This document shows, piece by piece, positions 25,628 through 34,586 of a stretch of DNA of 64,000 bases. This DNA is from Limimaricola sp. (GTDB lineage Bacteria > Pseudomonadota > Alphaproteobacteria > Rhodobacterales > Rhodobacteraceae). A program made the position numbers and the translations under genes. The notes beneath the pieces are model-generated. The model saw only the letters and a list, made by a program, of their open reading frames with translations, did not search any database and was not told where the DNA came from. The stretch spans positions 2,501 through 66,500 of the forward strand of contig NZ_WGLM01000004.1 of assembly GCF_016125575.1 (NCBI RefSeq). The letters are read 5' to 3'. Every line of letters starts with the position of its first letter. Position 1 is the first letter of the stretch.

Positions 25628-26925
25628 TCGGCGGCCATCTCCAAACGCTCAACGGCGTTCAGGGCGCCGACCACGTCGACCGCGCTCGACAGCCCGTCCT
25701 CATGAAATCCGTTTTTCATCCAGGCCCCGCAGAACCAGGTCCGGCTGGACCCGTTCATCGCCTGCGCCTCGGCCTGCGCGGCCAGCGCATCCATGTCATA
25801 GACCGGATGGTGCAGCGTCACCTCGTCCCAGATCAGGTCCTCGAGGATCGGGCGCTGCGTGTTGAGCGTGACGAAAAGCGGATCCTCCTTCAACCACGGC
25901 TGAAGGTTGTTCATCCAGTAGGTCAGGTCGATCTTGTCCGAGGTCTTTCCTTGCTCTTCGGTATAGACCCACGACGACCAGACCTTGCGCCGCTTGGGCA
26001 TGACCGATGTGTCGGAATGCAGCACCACCTTGTTGGGCTGGTAGCGAAGCTTGCCCAGCACGGCGCGTTCATGGGCGGTGGCATCGGCCAACAGGCGCAG
26101 CGTGTCGTCCGAATGGGTGGCAAAAACCACCTCGTCGAACATCTCCCATTCACCGCCCCATGCCCGCACCTCGACGCCCAGCGGGCCGCGGCGCACCGCC
26201 TGCACCGGCGCGCCAAGCCGCAGGTCCACGCCGCGCGCCTCCATCGCGGTACCCAGCCGGCCCACATAGGTCTGCGAGCCGCCTTCGACGGTGTACCACT
26301 GGTGCTGGCCGGTAAAGTTCAGCAGCGCATGATTATTGAAGAAGTTGACCATGGCGTAAGCAGGAAACTCCATGATCTTGTCGGTCGGCGTCGACCAGAT
26401 CGCGCCCGAGAGCGGCGCCAGATAGTAATCGCGGAAGTAGCGCCCCGTACCCAACCGTTCCAGCAAGCCACCGATGGTCAGGCCCGGCGTCGCTTCGGCC
26501 TCGGCCACTGCATTGCTGTTGAAATGCAGGATGTCTCGGATCATCCGGACAAAACGCGGATCGGCCAGACGCCATTTCTGCGCAAAGATCGCATCGACCG
26601 AGGCCAGCGCATATTCCAGCCGGCCACCGCCGATCGAGGCGCCGAAACTCATGTTGGACGGCACAACCGGCACATCAAGCTCGGCAAATAGCGCGGCAAG
26701 ATGCGGATAGTTCGCGTAGTTGAAAACGATAAAGCCGGTATCGACCGGCTGGTCGCGCCGCACGCCTCCCATCCGCGTGCGCGCATGGCCGCCTAGCTGC
26801 GGCTCGGCCTCGAAGAGAACGACGCGATGGTCACGCGCCAGCATGTGCGCCGCCCCCATGCCCGATATTCCTGCGCCGATGACCGCGACCGTGCGGGGCG
26901 CGCAAGTAGCTGTTTCGAAAGGCAT
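25624..26925 (-). CDS. FAD-dependent oxidoreductase, UfaD-like (methyl-fatty-acid desaturase type)
   Basis: 433-aa flavoprotein, first gene of the operon. N-terminal Rossmann motif VAVIGAGISGMGAAHMLARD with the acidic ribose contact in VVLFEAEPQLGGHARTR; VFATHSDDTLRLL and FCGAWMKNGFHEDGLSSA are the C-terminal FAD contacts of this NAD(P)-binding/amine-oxidase group. The R. sphaeroides gene in this position (RSP1091) is UfaD, which makes the diene precursor of furan fatty acids from 11-methyl-vaccenate. The methyltransferase (UfaM) is not in this window. Start chosen at MPFETAT; the frame runs back through the divergent promoter. Confidence 0.85.
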   Translation of the reverse strand: MPFETATCAPRTVAVIGAGISGMGAAHMLARDHRVVLFEAEPQLGGHARTRMGGVRRDQPVDTGFIVFNYANYPHLAALFAELDVPVVPSNMSFGASIGGGRLEYALASVDAIFAQKWRLADPRFVRMIRDILHFNSNAVAEAEATPGLTIGGLLERLGTGRYFRDYYLAPLSGAIWSTPTDKIMEFPAYAMVNFFNNHALLNFTGQHQWYTVEGGSQTYVGRLGTAMEARGVDLRLGAPVQAVRRGPLGVEVRAWGGEWEMFDEVVFATHSDDTLRLLADATAHERAVLGKLRYQPNKVVLHSDTSVMPKRRKVWSSWVYTEEQGKTSDKIDLTYWMNNLQPWLKEDPLFVTLNTQRPILEDLIWDEVTLHHPVYDMDALAAQAEAQAMNGSSRTWFCGAWMKNGFHEDGLSSAVDVVGALNAVERLEMAAE

Positions 26926-26962
26926 GGGTGGTGATGCTCCATAGGGGGTCGTCTCATATGAT

Positions 26963-26992
26963 CTGTTACGCTGTGGCTGCCTGTTTGGATGA
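26963..26992 (-). promoter_or_regulatory. Putative sigma-E promoter of the five-gene operon
   Basis: On the minus strand TCATCC (26992-26987), 18 nt, TAACAG (26968-26963). Compared with TGATCC-N18-TAAGA it has one mismatch in each box. It would give a leader of about 30 nt before the UfaD-like gene. It mirrors the rpoE promoter across 25 bp. Confidence 0.65.
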
Positions 26993-27016
26993 TAGGAAAC
27001 TTTGCGTTCTGGCGGG

Positions 27017-27046
27017 TGATCCGATTGCGCTCCGCCCCCGTAAACG
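27017..27046 (+). promoter_or_regulatory. Putative autoregulated sigma-E promoter of rpoE-chrR
   Basis: TGATCC (27017-27022), 18 nt, TAAACG (27041-27046). The -35 is perfect and the -10 matches TAA. It is about 110 nt before the rpoE start codon. It agrees with the known autoregulation of rpoE-chrR in Rhodobacter. Confidence 0.75.
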
Positions 27047-27099
27047 TTCCATGTTGTACCTCGAACCGGACGCAACGAAAGCGGATGCACTTGCAGCAT

Positions 27100-27120
27100 C
27101 GCCTCCTTATGATGGAGGCG
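27100..27120 (+). other. Hairpin in the rpoE leader
   Basis: CGCCTCC and GGAGGCG form a perfect 7-bp stem around TTATGAT, followed 17 nt later by TTTTTT at 27135-27140. The T-run is too far away for a standard terminator. It sits between the promoter and the rpoE ribosome-binding site. Confidence 0.5.
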
Positions 27121-27155
27121 GACGCAAAACACACCTTTTTTCAGGAGCCGGAAGA

Positions 27156-27707
27156 GTGACGACGACCGAAACGAGCACGCGGATGGCCTGGGTGGCTCAG
27201 CTGGAGGCGGTGCGCGATCAACGAGATCAGCGTGCCTTCGGCGAGATTTTCCAGTACTTCGCGCCGCGCGTGAAGTCGTTCCTGATGAAGTCCGGCGCGC
27301 CTGCGGACGTGGCCGAGGAGTGCGTGCAAGAGGTGATGGCGACCTTGTGGAACAAGGCGCAACTGTTCGACCCGGCCAAGGCCAGCGTGTCGACATGGAT
27401 CTTCACCATTGCGCGGAACAAGCGGATCGACCTGATCCGCAAGCAAAGACGGCCCGAGCCCGAGGACCTGCCCTGGGGACCGGAGAGCGACCCCGAGCAG
27501 GAAGACGCGCTGGCGTTGCAACAGGAGACCGAACAACTGGGCCGGGCACTGCAAGCCTTGCCTGAAAAACAGAGGAAACTGATCGAGCGGGCCTATTTCG
27601 GCGAATTGAGCCATAGCGAAATTGCAGCCGAGACGGGCTTGCCGCTGGGAACGATCAAATCACGTATCAGGCTGGCGCTGGAACGGCTGCGCCATAACAT
27701 GAAATGA
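27156..27707 (+). CDS. rpoE: RpoE, group IV (ECF11) sigma factor of the singlet-oxygen response
   Basis: 183 aa. Region 2 reads FLMKSGAPADVAEECVQEVMATLWNKA...STWIFTIARNKRIDLIRK and region 4 ALQALPEKQRKLIERAYFGELSHSEIAAETGLPLGTIKSRIRLALERLR. These are close to R. sphaeroides RpoE as I know it. The start is GTG with AGGAG eight bases upstream; the frame continues back 76 codons into the promoter region. RpoE is held inactive by ChrR until singlet oxygen or hydroperoxides appear. Targets here are its own operon, the divergent five-gene operon, and probably the FAS1 pair. Confidence 0.94.
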   Translation: MTTTETSTRMAWVAQLEAVRDQRDQRAFGEIFQYFAPRVKSFLMKSGAPADVAEECVQEVMATLWNKAQLFDPAKASVSTWIFTIARNKRIDLIRKQRRPEPEDLPWGPESDPEQEDALALQQETEQLGRALQALPEKQRKLIERAYFGELSHSEIAAETGLPLGTIKSRIRLALERLRHNMK

Positions 27708-28363
27708 AAAAGACCATGTCGAACATCAACCATCACCTCACCGACGCCCTGTTGATGGGCTACTCCGCGGGAACCCTCCCCGAGGCGTTCAGCCTTGTCG
27801 TGGCGACCCATGTCTCGCTTTGCGACGAATGCCGGGCGCGGCTGGCGGCGCTCGATGCTGTCGGGGGCGAGGTGATGCTGGATTGCGGGCAGGAGGCGGT
27901 TTCGGCCGATTGCCTCGCCGCGACGCTGGCGATGATCGCCGATGGCAAGGGCCGCGAAGATGCGCCAAAGGCGCGGCGCAAAGGGGCCCTTCCCGCCCCG
28001 CTGCAGGATTACGTCGGTGGTGATCTGGACGCGATCCGCTGGCGCAAGGTGGGCGGCGGCGTGCGGCAGATGGTGCTGCGCACCGCGGGCGATGCCTCGG
28101 TGCGGCTCTTGCACATTCCGGCGGGGCAGGCCGTGCCCGATCACGGCCATCGCGGCACCGAATTGACGCTTGTGCTGCAGGGCGCCTTCCGCGACGAGAC
28201 AGACCGTTTCGGCGTTGGTGATGTCGAGGTTGCCGACGAAGACCTCAATCACAAGCCCATCGCCGAGGCGGGCGCCGATTGCATCTGCCTTGCGGCCACC
28301 GATGCGCCGTTGCGCTTCAACGCCTTCGTGCCGCGCATGGCGCAACGCTTCATCGGGATCTGA
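27704..28363 (+). CDS. chrR: ChrR, zinc-dependent anti-sigma factor
   Basis: 219 aa. N-terminal ZAS domain with zinc ligands in INHHLTDALL and ATHVSLCDEC (His, His, Cys, Cys), binding RpoE. The C-terminal cupin has QAVPDHGHRGTELTLVLQG with the second metal site, needed for sensing singlet oxygen. DETDRFGVGDVEVAD and DCICLAATDAPLRFN closely follow known ChrR sequences. The ATG overlaps the rpoE stop (ATGA), keeping the two proteins in step; an alternative ATG lies 12 nt later. It is convergent with hutD, 6 nt between stops. Confidence 0.95.
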   Translation: MKKTMSNINHHLTDALLMGYSAGTLPEAFSLVVATHVSLCDECRARLAALDAVGGEVMLDCGQEAVSADCLAATLAMIADGKGREDAPKARRKGALPAPLQDYVGGDLDAIRWRKVGGGVRQMVLRTAGDASVRLLHIPAGQAVPDHGHRGTELTLVLQGAFRDETDRFGVGDVEVADEDLNHKPIAEAGADCICLAATDAPLRFNAFVPRMAQRFIGI

Positions 28364-28369
28364 AACGGC

Positions 28370-28900
28370 TCAGGGCAGCGGGACTGCCAGCGCCACGGCA
28401 ATCACCGTGCCTCCGGCCAGCGTGAGTGGTGCATCGCTTAGCAACAGGTGACGGGCGGCAAGCGTTTGCCCGTCAGCCGCAGCATCCTCCATCGCGAACA
28501 CCGCCACGATGCCGCCGATCGGCGGATTGGCAACGTCGCCCCTCAGGACATTCACCTGCGGCTTTGGAAGGTGGCCGGCGGTCATCACGTTGAAATCCTC
28601 CGACGGCGCCGTCACAGCGACAGCCCGTACCGTGGCACCGCCGGCAAAGGCCACCGGCACCAGCGGATCGGCCCGAAGGGCGACATCACCTGCCAGATCA
28701 AACCCCGGACCGGAGATAACCGTCAGGCTCCGCGCGATCCCCGGCAGTGGTGAAAACGCGCAATCCTCGACAACCTGTGCCACGGACAAGCGCCATAAAA
28801 GCCCGTCCTGTCCCGCCACCCGCACAAGTTCCAGCGTTTGACCCCGCCCATTGGCCCAAGGCATCACGCGAAAATCTGCAGGGCCCAGTCGCCGCTTCAC
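28370..28900 (-). CDS. HutD/Ves family cupin-like protein
   Basis: 176 aa. RVMPWANGRGQTLELVR near the start and WRLSVAQVVEDCAFSPLPGIARSLTVISGPGFDL are the HutD/Ves signature. HutD is often found with histidine-utilisation genes and is suggested to buffer urocanate or formylglutamate; here no hut operon is present. The start is GTG overlapping the rmuC stop (GTGA), so it is the last gene of mutL-rmuC-hutD. Confidence 0.85.
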   Translation of the reverse strand: MKRRLGPADFRVMPWANGRGQTLELVRVAGQDGLLWRLSVAQVVEDCAFSPLPGIARSLTVISGPGFDLAGDVALRADPLVPVAFAGGATVRAVAVTAPSEDFNVMTAGHLPKPQVNVLRGDVANPPIGGIVAVFAMEDAAADGQTLAARHLLLSDAPLTLAGGTVIAVALAVPLP

Positions 28901-30054
28901 TTGGGCGCGGCCACCAACGGCGGCGCGGGATCGGCCGCGAGTTCCTCGAAATCGAAATTGTCCAGCCGCGCGGCCCTTTTGCCCGCCCGCTCTGCAGCAA
29001 CGCCGATACCGTCAAGATCGGCACGGGCCTGCCCGAAATGGGTGTTCAGCTTGTCCACCCGCTCGACCACGATCTCCACATCGCGGTGCAATTGCCGCAG
29101 CGTGGTGCGGATCGCACCGGCCTGTTCGCGCATGCGCGCGTCTTTCAGGATGGCCCGCATCGTGTTCAGCGTCGCCATGCATGTGGTCGGCGATACGATC
29201 CAGACGCGCGCCGCGAAACCTTCGCGCACAACCTCGGGATAATTGGCATGCAGTTCGGCATAGACCGCCTCGGAGGGCAGGAACATCAGGGCGCCATCAG
29301 CCGTCTCGCCCTCGATGATGTATTTCTCGGAGATTGCCTTGATATGGGCCCGAACGGCAGTCCGAAACTCGCGCCCGGCCTGCGTCACCTCGTGGTCGGT
29401 CTTGGCGGCGCGCAACTTTTCATAGGCCTCCAGCGGGAACTTGCTGTCAATCACGATCGGCCCGGGCGGGTTGGGCAGGTGGATCAGGCAATCTGCGCGC
29501 TTGCCGTTGCTCAGGCTCGCCTGCAGCGCATAGGAATCGGACGGCAACGCCTTTGAGACGATATCGTGCAACTGGATCTCGCCGAAGGCACCGCGCGTCT
29601 GCTTGTTCGACAGGATGTCCTGCAGCGACAGAACATCGCCCGACAGCTTGGTGATGTTCTCTTGCGCCTTGTCGATCGTCTTGAGGCGCTGCTGCAATTC
29701 GCCAAGGCTCTGCGCGGTGTTGCGCGCCGAGGAGGACAAGTTCTGCGAAACCGTCTCTGTCACCCTTGCCAGCCGTTCCTCCATCAGGCGAAGGGTGCGT
29801 GCCTGCTGCTGGGCCTGCGCCTCCGTCACCGCCGTCAACCCGCCGAAAAGCTGCTGCTGGCCGTCCGACAGCAACTGAACGCGGCTGGTGACGCCGCCCA
29901 TCTGGCTGGCCAGCATCTCGGCCAGTGCGGCAGATCTCCCGGCGCGCCGGATCGACACGATCAGCAGCACGATCAGCAACAGCGCCACTGCGCCTGCGGC
30001 CAGCAGGGCCAACGTCAGCGGATCATTCAGGTTCAGCGTGCTAACAGGGGTCAT
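28897..30054 (-). CDS. rmuC: RmuC family DNA recombination protein
   Basis: 385 aa. An N-terminal membrane helix ([21 protein letters not shown]) precedes a coiled coil (about 60-150, [23 protein letters not shown]) and the PD-(D/E)xK-like RmuC domain: [44 protein letters not shown] and [19 protein letters not shown]. RmuC limits DNA inversions in E. coli. The ATG overlaps the mutL stop (ATGA), unlike the longer upstream frame, which lies inside mutL. Confidence 0.92.
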   Translation of the reverse strand: MTPVSTLNLNDPLTLALLAAGAVALLLIVLLIVSIRRAGRSAALAEMLASQMGGVTSRVQLLSDGQQQLFGGLTAVTEAQAQQQARTLRLMEERLARVTETVSQNLSSSARNTAQSLGELQQRLKTIDKAQENITKLSGDVLSLQDILSNKQTRGAFGEIQLHDIVSKALPSDSYALQASLSNGKRADCLIHLPNPPGPIVIDSKFPLEAYEKLRAAKTDHEVTQAGREFRTAVRAHIKAISEKYIIEGETADGALMFLPSEAVYAELHANYPEVVREGFAARVWIVSPTTCMATLNTMRAILKDARMREQAGAIRTTLRQLHRDVEIVVERVDKLNTHFGQARADLDGIGVAAERAGKRAARLDNFDFEELAADPAPPLVAAPK

Positions 30055-31856
30055 GTGCGCCCGAAAAGCCGTTCGATATCGGCCAGCTTGAGTTCGACAT
30101 AGGTCGGCCGTCCGTGGTTGCACTGGCCCGACAATGGCGTCGCCTCCATTTCGCGCAGAAGTGCGTTCATCTCGTCGGCCTGCATCCGTCGTCCCGAACG
30201 GATCGACCCATGGCAGGCAACCCGGCTGAGGATCGCATCCATCCGTGTCTGCACGGTCGCGCTGTCACCCAGATCTGCCAGTTCGTCGAGGATATCGCGG
30301 ATCAAGCCTTGCGCATCGACGACCCCAAGCAAGGCCGGGGTTTCACGAACCGCCACGGCATTGCCGCCGAAGGGTTCGATAAGCAACCCAAGTCGCGCCA
30401 GGTCCTCTGCCGCTTCAAGAAGCTGCGCCGCCTCGCCGGCCGACAACTCGACAATTTCGGGGATCAGCAGCGCCTGCGCGGCGATGCCGGTTTCGGCCAT
30501 CTGACGTTTGAGCCTTTCATACACCAGCCGTTCATGCGCCGCGTGCTGATCGACGATGACGATGCCGCCGGGCGTCTGGGCGATGATGTAATTCTCGTGC
30601 ACCTGCGCGCGCGCCGCACCCAGCGGGCCCGCCTCGGGCGTCTCTGGCGTGGGGTCTGGTTCAAACCGGGCAGAGGGCGTGGCCGTCTCGGCAAAGCCGG
30701 GGGCCTGCGAGGTGTTGGCCATCGCGCGCAAGGGCGCCGACGGTCGGTCCATCTGGTAGATTCGGGCGCCGGCGGTGGGCTCGGCCCGGAACGCACCCAG
30801 CGTCGCCGTGCCCACGGTGGACGAGGCGCGGTGCCCGGCCTCGGCCAGCGCATGGCGCAGCGCACTGACGATCAGGCCCCGCACGATGCCGGAGTCGCGA
30901 AAGCGCACTTCGGTCTTGGCCGGGTGAACGTTGACGTCCACCAGTTGCGGATCGCAATCGACGAACAGCGCCGCCGCCGGGTGCCGGTCACGGCTCAGCA
31001 CGTCCGAATAGGCCCCGCGTAGTGCCCCGACCAGCAACTTGTCGCGCACCGGGCGGCCATTGACGAACAGGTGCTGCGCCACCGCAGCGCCTCGCGAATA
31101 GGTGGGTAGCGCGGCGTAACCGGTCAGGTGGAACCCCTCGCGCGTCGCCTCGATCCGCAAGGCGTTCTCGGCAAAGTCGCGGCCCATCACGCCGGCCAGA
31201 CGTCCGTGCAACGCGTCGAAAAGGTCACCCGTTTCGGCATCGGCACGAAAGACCAGCCGGTCCTCGCCGCCACTGGCGTCACGCAGGGTGAAGCTGACGA
31301 AGGGTTCGGCCATCGCCAGCCGCCGGACCACCTCGGCCACCGCCTGCGCTTCGGCTCGGTCGGTGCGCAGGAACTTCAGCCGCGCGGGCGTCGCATGGAA
31401 AAGGTCGCGCAACTCCACCACCGTGCCGGCGGTCAGCCCGGCGGGCCGCACCGGCCCCATCCTGCCGCCATCGACGGTGATCTGCGCGGCATCCTCGCCC
31501 CGCACGCGGCTGGTGATCGTCAGCCGCCCCACCGCGCCAAGCGAGGGCAGCGCCTCGCCCCGGAAGCCGAAACTGCGGATGTTCAGAAGATCCGAGCCGT
31601 CGATTTTCGAGGTGGCATGGCGGGCCAGCGCCAGCGGCAGGTCGTCCGCAGCAATGCCACACCCGTCATCGACCACCCGGATCAGCGCCTTGCCGCCCTC
31701 CGCGATCGTGATGTCGATGCGCCCCGCCCCGGCATCCAGCGCATTCTCGACCAGTTCCTTGACCGCGGCCGCCGGACGTTCCACCACTTCGCCCGCCGCG
31801 ATGCGATTGATCGCTGCTTCGTCCAGCTGCCGGATGACCGGGCGGGAATCGGACAT
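30051..31856 (-). CDS. mutL: DNA mismatch repair protein MutL (endonuclease type)
   Basis: 601 aa. GHKL ATPase motifs: [27 protein letters not shown] and [12 protein letters not shown]. The C-terminal nicking-endonuclease motif DQHA-x2-E-x4-E is intact in [13 protein letters not shown], and [12 protein letters not shown] gives the CxHGRP metal motif. It therefore nicks the daughter strand itself, as in bacteria without MutH. The start is uncertain between MSDSRP (used here) and an ATG seven codons upstream; neither has a clear ribosome-binding site. It leads the mutL-rmuC-hutD unit. Confidence 0.95.
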   Translation of the reverse strand: MSDSRPVIRQLDEAAINRIAAGEVVERPAAAVKELVENALDAGAGRIDITIAEGGKALIRVVDDGCGIAADDLPLALARHATSKIDGSDLLNIRSFGFRGEALPSLGAVGRLTITSRVRGEDAAQITVDGGRMGPVRPAGLTAGTVVELRDLFHATPARLKFLRTDRAEAQAVAEVVRRLAMAEPFVSFTLRDASGGEDRLVFRADAETGDLFDALHGRLAGVMGRDFAENALRIEATREGFHLTGYAALPTYSRGAAVAQHLFVNGRPVRDKLLVGALRGAYSDVLSRDRHPAAALFVDCDPQLVDVNVHPAKTEVRFRDSGIVRGLIVSALRHALAEAGHRASSTVGTATLGAFRAEPTAGARIYQMDRPSAPLRAMANTSQAPGFAETATPSARFEPDPTPETPEAGPLGAARAQVHENYIIAQTPGGIVIVDQHAAHERLVYERLKRQMAETGIAAQALLIPEIVELSAGEAAQLLEAAEDLARLGLLIEPFGGNAVAVRETPALLGVVDAQGLIRDILDELADLGDSATVQTRMDAILSRVACHGSIRSGRRMQADEMNALLREMEATPLSGQCNHGRPTYVELKLADIERLFGRT

Positions 31857-31927
31857 GTTGCGGTCGTGACGGGTCATACCACAACCATTAGCATGGACAG
31901 CGCCGATTCTAACAGGGGGATTGCGGC

Positions 31928-32425
31928 CTATTGCGGCGGTGCGCTGGGCACATGCACGCCCATCGACTGGAAGCGGGACAGTTCGGCATAAGCGTCAAGC
32001 GCCATGCCGGCATAGATCCGGTAATAACGGTCACCAAAGCCCGAGAGGATGCCCAAACGCCCGCGCCGGGCACGGAAGGCCGCGTCCTCTTCTGCCAGCG
32101 TCGTGCGAATCGCCGGATCAACGCCGTAGCGATCGGCAGTAGCAACCAGCCCGGCATCTGCAGCAGGAACGCTGGCACCTGCACCTTCGCGGCCACCAAG
32201 AGCGGCGATCGCATCACCCACCGGATTTGGATCGGCCAGATTTGTGCCGCCCGGTGTCGGCGCCGGCAGCGCGGCAAAGGATTTGGGCATTTCCAGCGGT
32301 CGCGTCGGAAGAACCGAGAATTCGTCCGGCCCCGGCCCGGCATTGCCAAAGCTGTGCAAGTGCGAGGCACTGCCGCAGGCCGTCAGGCTCAGGGCCGCAA
32401 GGCCTGCCAGTATCGTCCCCCGCAT
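31928..32425 (-). CDS. DUF3035 lipoprotein (possible BamF-like outer-membrane factor)
   Basis: 165 aa. A lipoprotein signal with lipobox LTAC ([19 protein letters not shown]) precedes a DUF3035 region: [29 protein letters not shown]. In Caulobacter a short alphaproteobacterial lipoprotein, BamF, joins the BAM complex and carries a comparable motif; assignment here is by resemblance only. GGAGG four bases before ATG fixes the start. It is located between lspA, which cleaves lipoprotein signals, and mutL. Confidence 0.8.
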   Translation of the reverse strand: MRGTILAGLAALSLTACGSASHLHSFGNAGPGPDEFSVLPTRPLEMPKSFAALPAPTPGGTNLADPNPVGDAIAALGGREGAGASVPAADAGLVATADRYGVDPAIRTTLAEEDAAFRARRGRLGILSGFGDRYYRIYAGMALDAYAELSRFQSMGVHVPSAPPQ

Positions 32426-32478
32426 GTCGCCTCCACTGCACACTTCGTGGCCTTGTTTAACCGATGCATCCGCCCGCG

Positions 32479-32970
32479 TCACGGGGTCTTGTTTCGGCCA
32501 CCGCGCGTCGCTGGCTTCTTGTCGCCGGTAAACAGGATCAGGCCCAGCGCACCAAGGAAAACCGCGACATCGGCAAGGTTGAACGCATAAGGGTTGTCCA
32601 GCCCGCAGCAGGACATGTTCAGGAAGTCGGCGACCGCGCCATAGATCAGCCGGTCAAGCACATTGCCCGCCGCACCGCCCACTAGAAGGCCGGCCGAAAT
32701 CGCGGCCCAGCGGCCGGGCGGGCTGCGCCAGACCCACGCAAGCACCAGCGCCGAAATCACCACTGCCACCGCGATCAGCCACGGCCGCGGATCGTGCCCG
32801 GCCAACAGGCCGAAGTTGACGCCCCGGTTCCACGCCATCCGAAAGGTCAGGAACGGTGGCAGCACATCAATGGCTTGCCGATCCATCAGACCAAGCCAGC
32901 GCACGACGACCAGCTTCGAGGCCTGATCGATCAGAAGGACGACAAGCCCCGTCCAGAGTGTCAGTCGCAT
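32479..32970 (-). CDS. lspA: Lipoprotein signal peptidase (SPase II)
   Basis: 163-aa inner-membrane aspartic protease with four helices. Catalytic aspartates lie in GGAAGNVLDRLIYG and AFNLADVAVF; FLTFRMAWNRGVNFGLL is the conserved periplasmic segment. The start is MRLTLW; the frame continues 29 codons upstream into the purH 3' end without a site. It follows purH by 10 nt, and the next gene downstream is a lipoprotein substrate candidate. Confidence 0.95.
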   Translation of the reverse strand: MRLTLWTGLVVLLIDQASKLVVVRWLGLMDRQAIDVLPPFLTFRMAWNRGVNFGLLAGHDPRPWLIAVAVVISALVLAWVWRSPPGRWAAISAGLLVGGAAGNVLDRLIYGAVADFLNMSCCGLDNPYAFNLADVAVFLGALGLILFTGDKKPATRGGRNKTP

Positions 32971-32980
32971 TGCGCGCCCC

Positions 32981-34570
32981 CTAGTGCCGGAAATGCCGCA
33001 TGCCGGTAAAGACCATCGCCAGCCCCGCCTCGTCGGCGGCAGCGATAACCTCGGCATCGCGCATCGACCCGCCCGGCTGAATCACCGCGACCGCACCCGC
33101 CTCGGCCGCGGTCAAAAGGCCGTCGGGAAAAGGAAAGAAGGCGTCGGAGGCCACCACAGAGCCCTTGGTCGGCACCTCGGGCAGGCCCAGCGCCTCGGCC
33201 ATGTCTGCGGCCTTGCGCGCGGCGATGCGGGTGCTGTCCACGCGGCTCATCTGGCCCGCGCCGACGCCGACGGTGGCGCCATCCTTGACATAGACGATGG
33301 CGTTGGACTTGACGTGCTTGGCCACTTTCCAGGCAAAGAGAAGGTCGGCCATCTGCGCGGGCGTAGGCGCGCGTTTCGTCACCACCTTCAGGTCGTCCTG
33401 AGTCACCTCGCCCACGTCCTTGTCCTGCACCAGCAACCCGCCCGCGACCTGTCGGAAGGCCAGTTGCGGCGCGCGCGGATCGGGCAAACCGTCAGTCGTC
33501 AACAGGCGCAGGTTGGGCTTTTTCGCGAAGATCGCGCGCGCCTCGTCGCTGGCACCCGGCGCAATGACGACCTCGGTGAAGATCTGGCAGATCTCGGTGG
33601 CGGTTTGCGCATCCAGCGGCTGGTTCAGCGCAACGATCCCGCCGAAGGCGCTGGTGCGGTCACAATCATAGGCAGCCTTGTAGGCGGCCAGCAGCGTGGT
33701 GCCCCGCGCCACGCCGCAAGGGTTGGCGTGTTTCACGACGACACAAGCCGGTCCGTCGGCCGGGGCAAACTCGGCCACCAGTTCGAAAGCGGCGTCGGTA
33801 TCGTTGATGTTGTTGTAGGACAGCTCCTTGCCCTGATGCTGCGTCGCCGTCGCGACACCGATGCGCCCTGTGCCGTCGGTATAAAAGGCCGCCGATTGAT
33901 GCGGGTTCTCGCCGTAGCGCAAGGTCTGGGCCAGCGTCCCGGCGAAGGCACGGCGGCGGGGCGCGGCCTCGTCCAGCGCCTTTGCCATCCAGCCCGAAAC
34001 GGCCGCGTCATAGGCCGCCGTGCGGCCATAGGCTGTCAGCGCAAGCCGCTGGCGGAAGGCCAGCGACGTTCCCCCTGCCTCGGCCAGTTCCGACAGCAGC
34101 GCGGGATAGTCCTCGGGGTCGGTCACGACGGCGACGAAGGCGTGGTTCTTGGCCGCGGCGCGGATCATCGCGGGGCCGCCGATATCGATGTTCTCGATGC
34201 AGTCGGCATAGGGGGCGCCCTTGGCCACCGTCGCCTCGAACGGATAAAGGTTGACGACCAGCAGGTCGATCGGCCCGATGCCGTGCGCCTCCATCGCGGC
34301 GCGGTGGGCGGGATCGTCGCGCAGCGCCAGCAGGCCGCCATGCACCGCCGGGTGCAGCGTCTTGACGCGGCCATCCATCATCTCGGGGAACCCGGTCAGG
34401 TCCGCGACATCGCGCACCGGCAGGCCGGCATCGCGCAGCGCCGCCGCCGTGCCTCCGGTCGAGACCAGTTCGACACCGCGATCATGCAGGGCGCGCGCAA
34501 GATCGACCAATCCGGTCTTGTCCGAGACCGACAGAAGCGCGCGGCGCAGTGGCAGGGAAGTGGGGCTCAT
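32981..34570 (-). CDS. purH: PurH, bifunctional AICAR transformylase / IMP cyclohydrolase
   Basis: 529 aa; catalyses the last two steps of IMP synthesis. The N-terminal cyclohydrolase has [26 protein letters not shown] and [16 protein letters not shown]. The C-terminal transformylase has [14 protein letters not shown] and [11 protein letters not shown] with the catalytic Lys-His, and [24 protein letters not shown] lies seven bases before the ATG. Order rsmB / heparinase-like / purH / lspA recurs in Rhodobacterales. Confidence 0.97.
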   Translation of the reverse strand: MSPTSLPLRRALLSVSDKTGLVDLARALHDRGVELVSTGGTAAALRDAGLPVRDVADLTGFPEMMDGRVKTLHPAVHGGLLALRDDPAHRAAMEAHGIGPIDLLVVNLYPFEATVAKGAPYADCIENIDIGGPAMIRAAAKNHAFVAVVTDPEDYPALLSELAEAGGTSLAFRQRLALTAYGRTAAYDAAVSGWMAKALDEAAPRRRAFAGTLAQTLRYGENPHQSAAFYTDGTGRIGVATATQHQGKELSYNNINDTDAAFELVAEFAPADGPACVVVKHANPCGVARGTTLLAAYKAAYDCDRTSAFGGIVALNQPLDAQTATEICQIFTEVVIAPGASDEARAIFAKKPNLRLLTTDGLPDPRAPQLAFRQVAGGLLVQDKDVGEVTQDDLKVVTKRAPTPAQMADLLFAWKVAKHVKSNAIVYVKDGATVGVGAGQMSRVDSTRIAARKAADMAEALGLPEVPTKGSVVASDAFFPFPDGLLTAAEAGAVAVIQPGGSMRDAEVIAAADEAGLAMVFTGMRHFRH

Positions 34571-34586
34571 CGGCTGTCTCCTTGGC

